DNA of 64,000 nt from Gammaproteobacteria bacterium (GTDB lineage: Bacteria > Pseudomonadota > Gammaproteobacteria > Ga0077536): positions 620,001-684,000 of the forward strand of contig JACKNG010000002.1 of NCBI GenBank assembly GCA_024235015.1, in the 5' to 3' direction. Under the pieces are notes generated by a model. That model made no database searches. It worked only from the letters and a program-made list of their open reading frames with translations, and was not told the DNA's origin. A program made the position numbers and the translations under genes. How positions within the stretch are numbered: position 1 is the stretch's first letter; every line of letters begins with the position of its first letter. Below, in pieces: positions 9,701 to 16,552 of this stretch.

Positions 9701-10151
9701 GCTCGGCCGCGGCCGCGGGCGAGGCCAGTGCGGCCGTGCTGCCCGGCACCACCGGGATGTCGAGCGATTGCGCCAATGCGCGGGCCCGCAGCTTGTCGCC
9801 GAACAGGGCCAGCGCCGACGCCGGCGGCCCGACGAAGTGGAGCCCGGCCGCCGCCACCGCCTCGGCGAAGGCGGCGTTCTCGGCCAGGAAACCGTAGCCC
9901 GGGTGGATGCAGTCACAGCCCTCGGCGCGCGCCGCGGCGACCATCCCGGCGATGTCGAGATAGGCCGCGACCGCATCGCCGTCGCCGCCGGTGAGCAGGC
10001 GGCTGCGCGTGGTCGCCCGCGTGTGCAGCGATGCCGCGTCGGCCGGCGCGTACACGCTCACCGATTCCATGCCCAGCACCGCGGCCGCACGCGCGATGCG
10101 CACGGCGATCTCGCCCCGGTTGGCGATGAGCACGCGCCCGAGATCGGCCAT
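6744..10151 (-). CDS. Single-chain biotin-dependent acyl-CoA carboxylase (BC-BCCP-CT)
   Basis: A 1135-residue enzyme joining all three carboxylase functions. Residues 1 to about 450 are biotin carboxylase (ANRGEIAVRI at the start, ATP-grasp loop KAAAGGGGRGM near residue 167, IECNPRIQVEHTVTE). A biotinyl domain follows with AMKM, whose Lys533 should carry biotin. From about residue 590 on is a carboxyltransferase domain. Family members carboxylate acetyl-, propionyl- or longer acyl-CoA; the fused order resembles the single-chain long-chain acyl-CoA carboxylases. Specificity is not readable. I start it at MADLGRV because GGGAGGA lies 7 bases upstream; an in-frame start 30 bases earlier has no such site. 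No separate ligase gene is adjacent. Confidence 0.92.
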   Translation of the reverse strand: MADLGRVLIANRGEIAVRIARAAAVLGMESVSVYAPADAASLHTRATTRSRLLTGGDGDAVAAYLDIAGMVAAARAEGCDCIHPGYGFLAENAAFAEAVAAAGLHFVGPPASALALFGDKLRARALAQSLDIPVVPGSTAALASPAAAAELAAAVGYPVMLKAAAGGGGRGMRAVQAADEIEDAFTRCASEARAAFGDGTLFLEKLVQHPRHVEVQVLGDAHGRVVHLFDRDCSVQLRNQKLVEIAPAVGLAPEVRGRLLDDAVRLLAASEFYGAGTVEFLVVPESGEYWFIECNPRIQVEHTVTEQVMGIDLVCAQFRLAAGATLAELGLPDQAAVGSPRGYAVQARVVTQGPGRLTAYKEPAGPGIRVDGSAYLGWAPPPQFDPLLAKVIGASGAGTTLAVAVDRTRRALDEFHVGGVATNLAQLRAILAHERVREGDARTSFMQVDYAGEQAPARDGALALLSRQATLATAGAGLALAAAPLAAGTTGLVAAAGEVAVAAPMAGTLVSIAVQPGDTVRGGDTLLVVSAMKMESQLVAPATGTVVEVAEIAVGDSVAAGQVMVTLAPAALTERDPQAGYGENSWAGQLAEVETLRALAQARLAPGSDDPGVVRQRARGKLTCRERIELLLDAGSFRELGSIAGFASYDDSGGVAAFTPANMVGGWGTIAARAVVVCADDFTSRGGHADGAIAAKSTYLDRLSIEMRLPSLRLLDGSSGGGSVAKMVPEQKRDGESAAEESVGAISAGKPRVSGGGGSFLPAHLHSTMYAEQLATVPVVNLLLGSVVGIGAAKAVLGHFSVMVQDTAQLFVAGPPVVAHAMGYDISKEDLGGWHIHCRNGAVDNLAASEEAAMALARRFLSYLPGSVYEAPPVTACDDPRDRREEELFTLVPRKRTSTFDVRRAIELVTDRHSFFEIGRLWGTDQVTGFARFGGYPVGVIASDSQHANGGALTAAGCEKLTRHIDLCDLFHLPIVSFIDNPGFAVGLEHEIAATIRRGGHWMIAFAQAEVPVFTVLMRRSFGVAGNNFATPRAAAAMRVAWPSADVGGIPPEGGIEAAYKRQLAEAADPAALRAELEARIESARGPVGPLNRFELEEMIDPRDTRRHVCAWVEQAWRVATVPARLAPRAIRFRP

Positions 10152-10766
10152 CACGAATCCTCCCTTGTGACAGCCCCGCACTGTGGCCGCCGGGAGGGGG
10201 CGGTGTCCAGAGGCCGGCCGCCGCGCGACGCGACGACGATTCGAACACTCGAGTGCCGGTGTCAGACACCGCGCATCGGCGTCACCGTTCGGGGTGGACG
10301 CGTTTCAGCGCGAGGCTGTCGCGCGAGGCGAGGACGATTCAAAGGGTCGAGGCCCGGTTTCAGACACCGCCGCGCCGCCGGTTCGGCGCCGAGTCGGTTC
10401 ACATGGCGGTGAGGATAAATTGCCGGCGGCGGACCGGGTGGGGGATGTGAGTCAATGCCATGAGAGCAGTACCCGGAGCCGCCGCCAGCAAAACTGGAAC
10501 AATCAACAGGGATGGCCAATGTCGCGCGGGGGCGCCGAGGCCGCTTGATGCAGATCAACTCGGTGGCGGTGACCCGTGGGCACGCGGCAGGCGATCGATA
10601 TCGGGCGTGCTCGCGGCGCCCCGGCGCGTCGCCCGCGAGACCCGGCTCGTCTGCCGGCCGGTGGACGACGTCGCGACAGGCGGCCGGCGCGCATCGTGAT
10701 GCGGCACGGCCACGCGCAGTGCGGGGCACCGCTGCGGCACCGCGGGCAGCCCCGCGGCGAACGGCG
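10152..10766. other. Long intergenic spacer with two class 1 palindromes
   Basis: About 615 bases between the carboxylase start and the end of the nitrile hydratase operon. It holds the carboxylase ribosome site at the left edge and palindromes at 10258 and 10356. Several ORFs cross it but they are Arg/Ala/Pro-rich, lack ribosome sites and show no family features, so I see no gene here. Confidence 0.55.
10258..10368. repeat. Palindrome class 1 pair (GGTGTCAGACACC ... GGTTTCAGACACC)
   Basis: A perfect copy (10258-10270) and a one-base variant (10356-10368), 98 bases apart. Both are preceded by a GACGATTC-containing segment about 25 bases upstream of the palindrome, so the repeated unit is longer than the palindrome itself. 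Confidence 0.6.
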
Positions 10767-11075
10767 TCAGCGCGTGTTCGCGGGAGGCGCGAGCCCGGTT
10801 TCGGCCAGCACCTTCTCCAGCGCCGCCAGCCAGTGCTCGTAGTAACCGGGCGCGCCCGGGTCGGGATGCCAGGGATCCTCGTGGGCGGCGTCGATCTCGG
10901 CGATCAGCCGTTCGCGGAAGGCATCCCACGGGTAGTGGCCCTGTTCGCACAGGCTCACCGCGATGGCGAACACGCGCTGTTCCCAGGTGTCGTGGAAAAC
11001 CAGCTCACCGCTCGAACGCGGCAGCGCGGCCGGCCCGTCCATGTTGGCGATGTCCTCGCGGGCGGTCTCGCTCAT
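10767..11075 (-). CDS. Nitrile hydratase accessory protein
   Basis: A 102-residue protein resembling nitrile hydratase activator/accessory proteins, which share sequence with the N-terminal part of the beta subunit. The same pattern is visible here: FHDTWEQRVFAIA matches FHADWERRVFALM in the beta subunit, and YYEHWLAALEKVL matches YYEHWLAALQTLV. In cobalt-type enzymes such proteins deliver metal and help insert the matured alpha subunit. It starts 7 bases after the alpha-subunit stop and is the last gene of the beta-alpha-accessory operon. Confidence 0.88.
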   Translation of the reverse strand: MSETAREDIANMDGPAALPRSSGELVFHDTWEQRVFAIAVSLCEQGHYPWDAFRERLIAEIDAAHEDPWHPDPGAPGYYEHWLAALEKVLAETGLAPPANTR

Positions 11076-11082
11076 GGCGCGC

Positions 11083-11757
11083 TCAGGCCACCGCCGGCAG
11101 GCGGGTGACGCCGATCATCGCGTCACGCGTGACCAGCGCGGCCAGCGCGTCCTCGGCCAGCCCTTCGCTGCCGGCGGGGCGTTCGGGCAGCACCAGGTAA
11201 CGCATCTCGGCGCTCGAATCCCACACCCGCACCTCGACCTCGTCGCCGAGCGTAGTGCCGAACTCGGCCAGCACGCCGCGCGGGTCGATGACCACCCGCG
11301 AGCGGTAAGGCGCTTCCTTGTACCAGGACGGCGGCAGGCCGAGTACCGGCCAGGGGTAGCACGAGCACAGCGTGCACACGACGACGTTGTGCACCGTCGG
11401 CGTGTTCTCCACCACCACCAGGTGTTCGCCCTGCAGGCCGCCGAAACCGAGTTCGCGGATGGCGGCGGTAGCGTCTTCGAGCAGGCGCGCCTTGTAGGCC
11501 GGGTCGGTCCAGGCTTTGGCCACCACGCGGGCACCGTTCATCGGCCCGAGATCGTGTTCGTAGATTTCCACCATGCGATCGAGTGCGGCCGTGGACACCA
11601 GGCCCTTGTCGACCAGCATGGCCTCGATGGCCTTGACCCGCGCCTCGAGCACCGCGGTCTCCTCGCCGTTGCGGCGCTTGTCGAGGTAGGGATTGCGCGG
11701 CGCGCCGTGGCCGTGCGCATGGGCGCCCGCGTGGTCGTGTTCGTGGTGTTCGCTCAT
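11083..11757 (-). CDS. nthA: Nitrile hydratase alpha subunit, cobalt type
   Basis: A 224-residue catalytic alpha subunit; with the beta subunit it hydrates nitriles to amides in the cytoplasm. The metal site is VCTLCSCY, with Cys128, Cys131 and Cys133. Thr after the first Cys and Tyr after the last are the pattern of cobalt (rather than iron) enzymes. The N terminus is unusual: seven His within the first 17 residues, a likely metal-binding tail. The ATG overlaps the beta-subunit stop as ATGA, implying translational coupling. No amidase gene is next to the operon, so onward conversion of the amide would have to be encoded elsewhere. Confidence 0.93.
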   Translation of the reverse strand: MSEHHEHDHAGAHAHGHGAPRNPYLDKRRNGEETAVLEARVKAIEAMLVDKGLVSTAALDRMVEIYEHDLGPMNGARVVAKAWTDPAYKARLLEDATAAIRELGFGGLQGEHLVVVENTPTVHNVVVCTLCSCYPWPVLGLPPSWYKEAPYRSRVVIDPRGVLAEFGTTLGDEVEVRVWDSSAEMRYLVLPERPAGSEGLAEDALAALVTRDAMIGVTRLPAVA

Positions 11758-12383
11758 CGGGGTGCGGCCTCCAGGTAGCTGTCCCACAGGTCGATGTACA
11801 GGCAGTCGCTCGCGCGTGCCTCCGGGCCCCACAGCTCGCGCGCGCTGAAACGTACCGAGTAGAGCGGCTGGGGATGCTCGCCGGCGTGGTGCGCGGCGGT
11901 ATCGGGGAAGACGTGCGTGCCCTGCAGCGCGGCGATGGTGCCGCGCCGCCCGCGCACGTAACGCGGCAGGCGGGTATGGCCGCTGGGGTTGAGGTTCTTC
12001 GCCACCACCGCGTCACCCACGGCAAAGCGCGGCGCCGGCCCTTCGCCTGCGCGCGTCGCCGGCACGCCGCCGGCGACCACCGCGTCGACCAGCTCGGCGG
12101 CGAGCGGCCGCTCGTTCTTCTCCATGTCGGCCACGCCGCGCTCGACGACCAGGGTCTGCAGCGCGGCCAGCCAATGTTCGTAGTAGGTGGTCTCGAGGTA
12201 TTTCGCCGGGTCCATGCGCTCGATGGCATAGCGGTAGCTGTCGACCGGCCCCAGCACGCCGCCGGTGAGCATCATCAAGGCGAACACGCGCCGCTCCCAG
12301 TCGGCGTGAAAGACCGGTTCGTTCTCTTCGCGCAGCACCGGCCCGAAACAGGTCAGCCCGCCCATGTCGTGGATGCCGTTCAT
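11754..12383 (-). CDS. nthB: Nitrile hydratase beta subunit
   Basis: A 209-residue beta subunit, first gene of its operon. It begins MNGIHDMGG, the classic beta-subunit start, which follows a GGGGAG ribosome site; an in-frame extension 48 bases upstream lacks one. Further hallmarks are the YYEHWLAAL segment and the C-terminal SH3-like domain (GDAVVAKNLNP, near residue 125, to RASDCLYIDLWDSYLE). It pairs with the alpha subunit to form the substrate channel and active site. Confidence 0.93.
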   Translation of the reverse strand: MNGIHDMGGLTCFGPVLREENEPVFHADWERRVFALMMLTGGVLGPVDSYRYAIERMDPAKYLETTYYEHWLAALQTLVVERGVADMEKNERPLAAELVDAVVAGGVPATRAGEGPAPRFAVGDAVVAKNLNPSGHTRLPRYVRGRRGTIAALQGTHVFPDTAAHHAGEHPQPLYSVRFSARELWGPEARASDCLYIDLWDSYLEAAPR

Positions 12384-12455
12384 CGCTCTCCCCGGCTCGC
12401 GCCGTCGTTGCGCCGCTGCGGCGCCCGCCAACGTTACTGGCCGGCGCGCCGCAAC

Positions 12456-14558
12456 TCAATCACCGGCCGGCTCGATCACCGGCAGCAGCAGGCTGAACTC
12501 GGCGCCCGGTTCACGGTTGCCGACGTCGACCCGGCCGCCCTGGCCCTGCATCAGTTCGCGCACCAGCGCGAGCCCGATGCCGGTGCCGACCGTCTCGCGG
12601 GTAAGTTCGTTCTCGGCGCGGTAGAAGAGTTCGAAGATGCGGCGCATCTGCGCGCGCGGCACGCCGCCGCCGAAATCGCGCACACCCAGGCGCAGCTCGC
12701 CGGCCGCATCGAGCGTGCAGCCGAACTCGACCCGCCGCGGCGCACCCGGCGGGGTGAACTTGATGGCGTTGTCGACGAGATTGATCAGGCATTGCAGCAG
12801 GGCATCCTCGTCGACCGCGACGATGGCCGCGAGCGCCGCCGGCTCGCTGTGGACCACGAGCTCGAAGCCGGCGGCCTCGAGCTGGCTCGCGAGCCGCGCG
12901 CGGAGGCGCTCCATCAGGGCCGCCACCGCGATCTCGCGACAGTCCAGGCTGAGCTGCCCGCGCGTGATGCGGGCGAGCTGGAGCACGTTGCCGATCAGCC
13001 GCGAGAGCCGTTCGCTCTCGTCGCGGATGTAGCCGTAGTAGGCCTGCCGCCGGCTGTCGTCGCCCCAACCGTTCTTCAGCATCTCGCTGTACATGCGGAT
13101 CGAGGTCAGCGGGGTCTTGAGTTCGTGGCTGACCGCCGAGACGAAGTCCTGCTGCTGGCGGACCAGGCGCAGGTGTCCGCGCCCGTAGCGATCGACGGCG
13201 ACCAGGCCGGCGATGACGACGAGCAGCATCGCCAGGCCGACCCAGGCCAGGTAACGGGCACCGGCGCCGAGCGGCAGGCGGTCGACGCTGTAGATGAGTT
13301 CGAAGGCGGCGAACGGTGCCGACAGGCGGGCACGGTAGAGCAGTTCGCCGGACAGCGCACGGGCACTGGCGTAATCGCGGCCCCCCTCGGCGCCGGCCAC
13401 GCTGAGCACCTCGCCGTTCCAGGCCACGACGAACCCGGCCATTGCGGCCAGCGCCGAGCCGCGCCAGGCGCGCGCGGCCAGCGCGGCGAGGAAGGCCGCG
13501 CGCTGGATCACCGCGCCCTGGATGTAGCGGGCGCCGTCGCGCCAGGCGTTGCGGTAGAGCACGAAATGATCGTCGTCGAGCGCGATCAGGTTCATCGGGT
13601 CGAGCTCGGATTCGAACAGGCGCACGCGGGCGGCGGTGACGGCCGCCGGCGCCGGCGCGAGTTCGAGGTCGTCGGCGAGTGCGAGCGTCGACGCGTCGCG
13701 GGCGACCTCGGCCTCGGCCATGACGGCTTCGTCGGCCGCGGCGGGCGCCCGGCCGGGCGCCGCTGGGGCCGCGGCGAAGGACGCAGCAGCCCCGCCCGAC
13801 ACCGCGCCCGCCGCCGGTGCCTGCAGGCGGGCGACCTGTTCCTTGCGCCGCACGCGCGGCGCCGCGACCACCGCGGCCTCGGCGCTGTCGGTCTCGGCGG
13901 CGCGGCTGCGCGCCTCGCGGCGGGCATCGAGGGCGAGATCGGCGACGTTGCCGAGCGACTTCGACAACGCCTGGCGCTGGCCCTCGGCCTGGCGCAGGCG
14001 CTCGAAGAGGTTGTCCGCCGCCGGTACCGCGGCCGGGGCAGCTACGGCGGTGGCCGTGGCGGCGCGCTGGTCGGCATCGACACGGGCGGGCGGCGCCGCG
14101 GCCACGCTCGCGCTTTCGAGAATCGCGCGCAGGCGGGCGTCCAGCGCGCGGCGCGCGGCGAGGTCGGCGAGGTCGCCGGCAGCGACGTCACCCGCCGGCA
14201 GCAGCGGCGAGCTGTAGCGCCCGGCACTGTCGACCTGGAAATAGCCGACGAGCCCGGGCAGCCCGGACGCTGGCGGGTAGGCGGCGAGCGGCGAGCGTGC
14301 GCCGTCGTCGCCACGACGCGCGAAGGCATAGTCGTCGAAACCGCGCGCTTCCTCGCCGCGCACGGCGGCATCGAGTTCGCGCTCGACGCCACCGGCGAGC
14401 TGTTCGGCGAGGGTGCGGTAGTGGTGGAACTCCTGCCATTGCACCTGGCCGAAGGCGCGCGCGATGAGCAGCGCGCCCGGTACCACCAGGGCGACGAAGA
14501 ACAGCGCCAGGGCCATGCGCAGGCGGCGCTCGGCGCTGCCGTCGAATCTCAGTCGCAT
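12456..14558 (-). CDS. Sensor histidine kinase with very large extracytoplasmic domain
   Basis: A 700-residue inner-membrane kinase. One membrane helix lies at about residues 14-34, a second at about 435-456, giving a roughly 400-residue extracytoplasmic part. Residues about 190-310 of that part are Ala/Pro/Arg-rich, low complexity and partly coiled-coil-like. The cytoplasmic portion has the H-box SHELKTPL (His478) and a C-terminal HATPase domain with GTGIGLALVRELM. Its start overlaps the end of the response-regulator gene by 10 bases, so the two form one operon. The size and partner genes recall kinases associated with proteobacterial dedicated sortase systems, but no sortase is present. An envelope signal is likely, given the PspA-like operon on the other side. 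Confidence 0.88.
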   Translation of the reverse strand: MRLRFDGSAERRLRMALALFFVALVVPGALLIARAFGQVQWQEFHHYRTLAEQLAGGVERELDAAVRGEEARGFDDYAFARRGDDGARSPLAAYPPASGLPGLVGYFQVDSAGRYSSPLLPAGDVAAGDLADLAARRALDARLRAILESASVAAAPPARVDADQRAATATAVAAPAAVPAADNLFERLRQAEGQRQALSKSLGNVADLALDARREARSRAAETDSAEAAVVAAPRVRRKEQVARLQAPAAGAVSGGAAASFAAAPAAPGRAPAAADEAVMAEAEVARDASTLALADDLELAPAPAAVTAARVRLFESELDPMNLIALDDDHFVLYRNAWRDGARYIQGAVIQRAAFLAALAARAWRGSALAAMAGFVVAWNGEVLSVAGAEGGRDYASARALSGELLYRARLSAPFAAFELIYSVDRLPLGAGARYLAWVGLAMLLVVIAGLVAVDRYGRGHLRLVRQQQDFVSAVSHELKTPLTSIRMYSEMLKNGWGDDSRRQAYYGYIRDESERLSRLIGNVLQLARITRGQLSLDCREIAVAALMERLRARLASQLEAAGFELVVHSEPAALAAIVAVDEDALLQCLINLVDNAIKFTPPGAPRRVEFGCTLDAAGELRLGVRDFGGGVPRAQMRRIFELFYRAENELTRETVGTGIGLALVRELMQGQGGRVDVGNREPGAEFSLLLPVIEPAGD

Positions 14559-15256
14559 GCCGTGACCAGGCGATAGCCGGCGCCGCGCACGGTGACCAGG
14601 CGCGCCGGTTCGCGCACGTCGCGCTCGAGCTTGCGCCTGAGCTTGGCGACGTGGATGTCGACGGTGCGGGTCTCGAGTTCGAGATGGCGCGCGTAGCCCC
14701 ACACCTCGCGCAGCAGTTCCTCGCGCGCCACCGGGCGATCGCTGTGCGCATGGAGGTAGCGCAGGATGTCCATCTCGCGGCGGGTGAAGCGCTGCTCGAC
14801 GCCGTCGATCGCGCCGCTCAACGCGGCGACGTCGATGCGTGCGTCGGCGTCGAGGACGAGATGACGCGCCTCGTCGACCGCGCCGCGCGTGCGCCGCAGC
14901 ACCGCCTCGACCCGCAGCACCAGCTCCTGCACGCCGAACGGCTTGCCGACGTAGTCGTCGGCGCCGAGGCGCAGGCCGTTGACGATGTCCTCGTCGGCGA
15001 CCTTGGCGGTGAGCATGATGATGGGCAGTTCGCGATCCTGCTCGCGGATGGCCTCGCACACCGCGAAACCGTCCAGGCCGGGCAGCATGACGTCGAGCAG
15101 CACCAGGTCGAAGCGCTCGGCCAACGCGCGCGCCAGCCCCTGCCGGCCATCGGCGACGGCGGCGACCTCGTAACCGTGGAAGACGAACACGTCGACCAGC
15201 CCGGCACGGATCGCTTCCTCGTCCTCGACCACGAGCAGGCGCGGCTTGCGCGTCAT
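14549..15256 (-). CDS. OmpR-family response regulator
   Basis: A 235-residue regulator: receiver domain with acidic pocket (EDEE at 11-14), phosphoacceptor Asp55 in LVLLDVMLPG and Lys in the GKPFG loop, then an OmpR/PhoB winged-helix domain ending in VTVRGAGYRLV. The ATG is preceded by AGGAGGA six bases upstream. It is the first gene of the pair with the histidine kinase and is divergent from the PspA-like operon; the 173-base spacer holds direct repeats of the kind bound by this family. Confidence 0.92.
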   Translation of the reverse strand: MTRKPRLLVVEDEEAIRAGLVDVFVFHGYEVAAVADGRQGLARALAERFDLVLLDVMLPGLDGFAVCEAIREQDRELPIIMLTAKVADEDIVNGLRLGADDYVGKPFGVQELVLRVEAVLRRTRGAVDEARHLVLDADARIDVAALSGAIDGVEQRFTRREMDILRYLHAHSDRPVAREELLREVWGYARHLELETRTVDIHVAKLRRKLERDVREPARLVTVRGAGYRLVTACD

Positions 15257-15314
15257 GCGGTGTCCTCCTGATGCCAACGGCGCCCCACGCTACCAGCGCG
15301 ACCCGCCGCGTGCA

Positions 15315-15351
15315 TGTAAAAGTTTTGTAAAGCGCGGCCCGCAATCTTTAC
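15315..15351. promoter_or_regulatory. Direct repeats in the divergent regulator / PspA-like spacer
   Basis: TGTAAA occurs at 15315-15320 and 15326-15331, exactly 11 bases apart (also readable as GTAAA-N6-GTAAA, the form of a CpxR box). GCAATCTTTAC follows at 15341-15351. The 11-base phase is typical of OmpR-family binding sites. Binding by the adjacent regulator, controlling both divergent operons, is inferred. Confidence 0.55.
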
Positions 15352-15429
15352 CTCGGCATGTCTTATCGGGCGCCGCGCCCGGCGCAAAGCTGTTCCCCGT
15401 CCCGGCCATCGCCGAACGAGGAGAACGCC

Positions 15430-15966
15430 ATGCCACTCATCAACCGCTTCGCACGCCTCGTCAGCGCCGACTTGAACGCGCTGCTCGACCGCATCGAAGA
15501 ACCCGAAGTGCTGTTGCGCCAGGCCGTGCGCGACATGGAACAGGAACTCGAGGCGATGCGCCGGCGCGCCCGCGCGCTCGGCGCCGAGCGCGAGCGCCTC
15601 GCCCGCGAACGACGTGAATCCGCCGCGCTGCTGCCGCGCCTCGCCGCCGAACTCGATCTCTGCCTCGACGCCGACGAGCAGGCGCTGGCGCGTGACCTGG
15701 TGCGCCGCCGCCTGGCCGCCGAACGGCGCGCCGCGGCACTCGCGCGCCAGGACGAACAGGCCGCCGCCGCGGCGACGGCGCTCGACGCCGCCATCCGTCG
15801 CGCCGACGGCGAACTCGCCGCCATGCGCGAGAAGCTCGACCTCGCCAGCGCCACGCCCACGGCACCGGCCGCGGCGTGCGCGCTGCCGGCCGCGGTGGAC
15901 GCCGTCAGCGAGGCCGAGGTCGACATCGCGCTGCTCGCCGCGCGCCAGCGGAGGACGCCGCGATGA
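15430..15966 (+). CDS. PspA/IM30-family coiled-coil protein
   Basis: A 178-residue, almost wholly helical protein with heptad-like runs of Glu, Arg, Leu and Ala. The N terminus (INRFARLVSADLNALLDRIEEPE) matches the start of PspA/IM30 proteins, including the amphipathic first helix and the conserved 'RxxxAxLNxLLDxxEDPE'-like pattern. It is shorter than typical PspA (about 220). These proteins bind the inner membrane and respond to envelope damage. The ATG follows GAGGAGA at 5 bases. It is the first gene of a three-gene operon divergent from a two-component system; its stop overlaps the next start (ATGA). Confidence 0.85.
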   Translation: MPLINRFARLVSADLNALLDRIEEPEVLLRQAVRDMEQELEAMRRRARALGAERERLARERRESAALLPRLAAELDLCLDADEQALARDLVRRRLAAERRAAALARQDEQAAAAATALDAAIRRADGELAAMREKLDLASATPTAPAAACALPAAVDAVSEAEVDIALLAARQRRTPR

Positions 15967-16517
15967 TCCGCCCCGGCTTCGGCCACGGGCTGTTCGTCGG
16001 CGCCGCGCTCGCGCTTCTCACCGGCATCGTCTGCAACGCGCTCGTGATGGCCGTGGCACCCGCCGCCGCGCTGCGCACCGCGCTCGGCCTCGCCGCCGCC
16101 GGCTACGTGCTGTGGCTGATCGTCGGCGCGCCCACCCGTACCGGGCGCGTGGTGGTCGCCCTGGCGTGGCTGGTCGCGGCGCTGCTCGCCTGGTTGCTCG
16201 AACCGCCGCTCGGCGTCTACCTCGCCGGCCACGTCGGCGCCGCCTGGCTGGTCCGCGCGCTGTTCCACCACGGCCGGCTCGGCGCCGCGCTGGCCGATCT
16301 CGCCCTCACCGCGCTCGCCCTGGCAGCCGGGATCGTCGCCGCGCGCCACACCGCCAGCGTGACCTTGGGCGCGTGGTCGTTCTTCCTCGTGCAGGCCCTG
16401 TGGGTGTTCATTCCCAGCGCCCACGACCCGGCCGCGGCCGACGATGACGCCACCCGCTTCGCCGCGGCCGCTGCCCGCGCCCGCACTGCCTGGGCCCGCC
16501 TGCAGGGCCAGGGCTGA
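15963..16517 (+). CDS. Multi-spanning membrane protein of the PspA-like operon
   Basis: A 184-residue protein with about five or six hydrophobic segments between residues 10 and 150 and a polar, Ala-rich C-terminal tail with DPAAADDDATRF. I do not recognise the family. Its ATG overlaps the PspA-like stop as ATGA, so translation is coupled, and the von Willebrand A gene follows 35 bases later. A membrane partner or anchor for the PspA-like protein is a reasonable inference. Confidence 0.75.
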   Translation: MIRPGFGHGLFVGAALALLTGIVCNALVMAVAPAAALRTALGLAAAGYVLWLIVGAPTRTGRVVVALAWLVAALLAWLLEPPLGVYLAGHVGAAWLVRALFHHGRLGAALADLALTALALAAGIVAARHTASVTLGAWSFFLVQALWVFIPSAHDPAAADDDATRFAAAAARARTAWARLQGQG

Positions 16518-16552
16518 TTCAACCGTCCATCCATTACCGAGGAGTACACACC

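Noticed and set aside
10183..10766. Small genes in the spacer between carboxylase and nitrile hydratase operon
   Set aside because: Candidate frames are low-complexity, overlap palindromes and lack ribosome sites.
12456..15344. Reading the kinase as a 962-codon protein starting at 15344
   Set aside because: The first 260 codons are an out-of-frame reading of the response-regulator gene; the real kinase starts at 14558.
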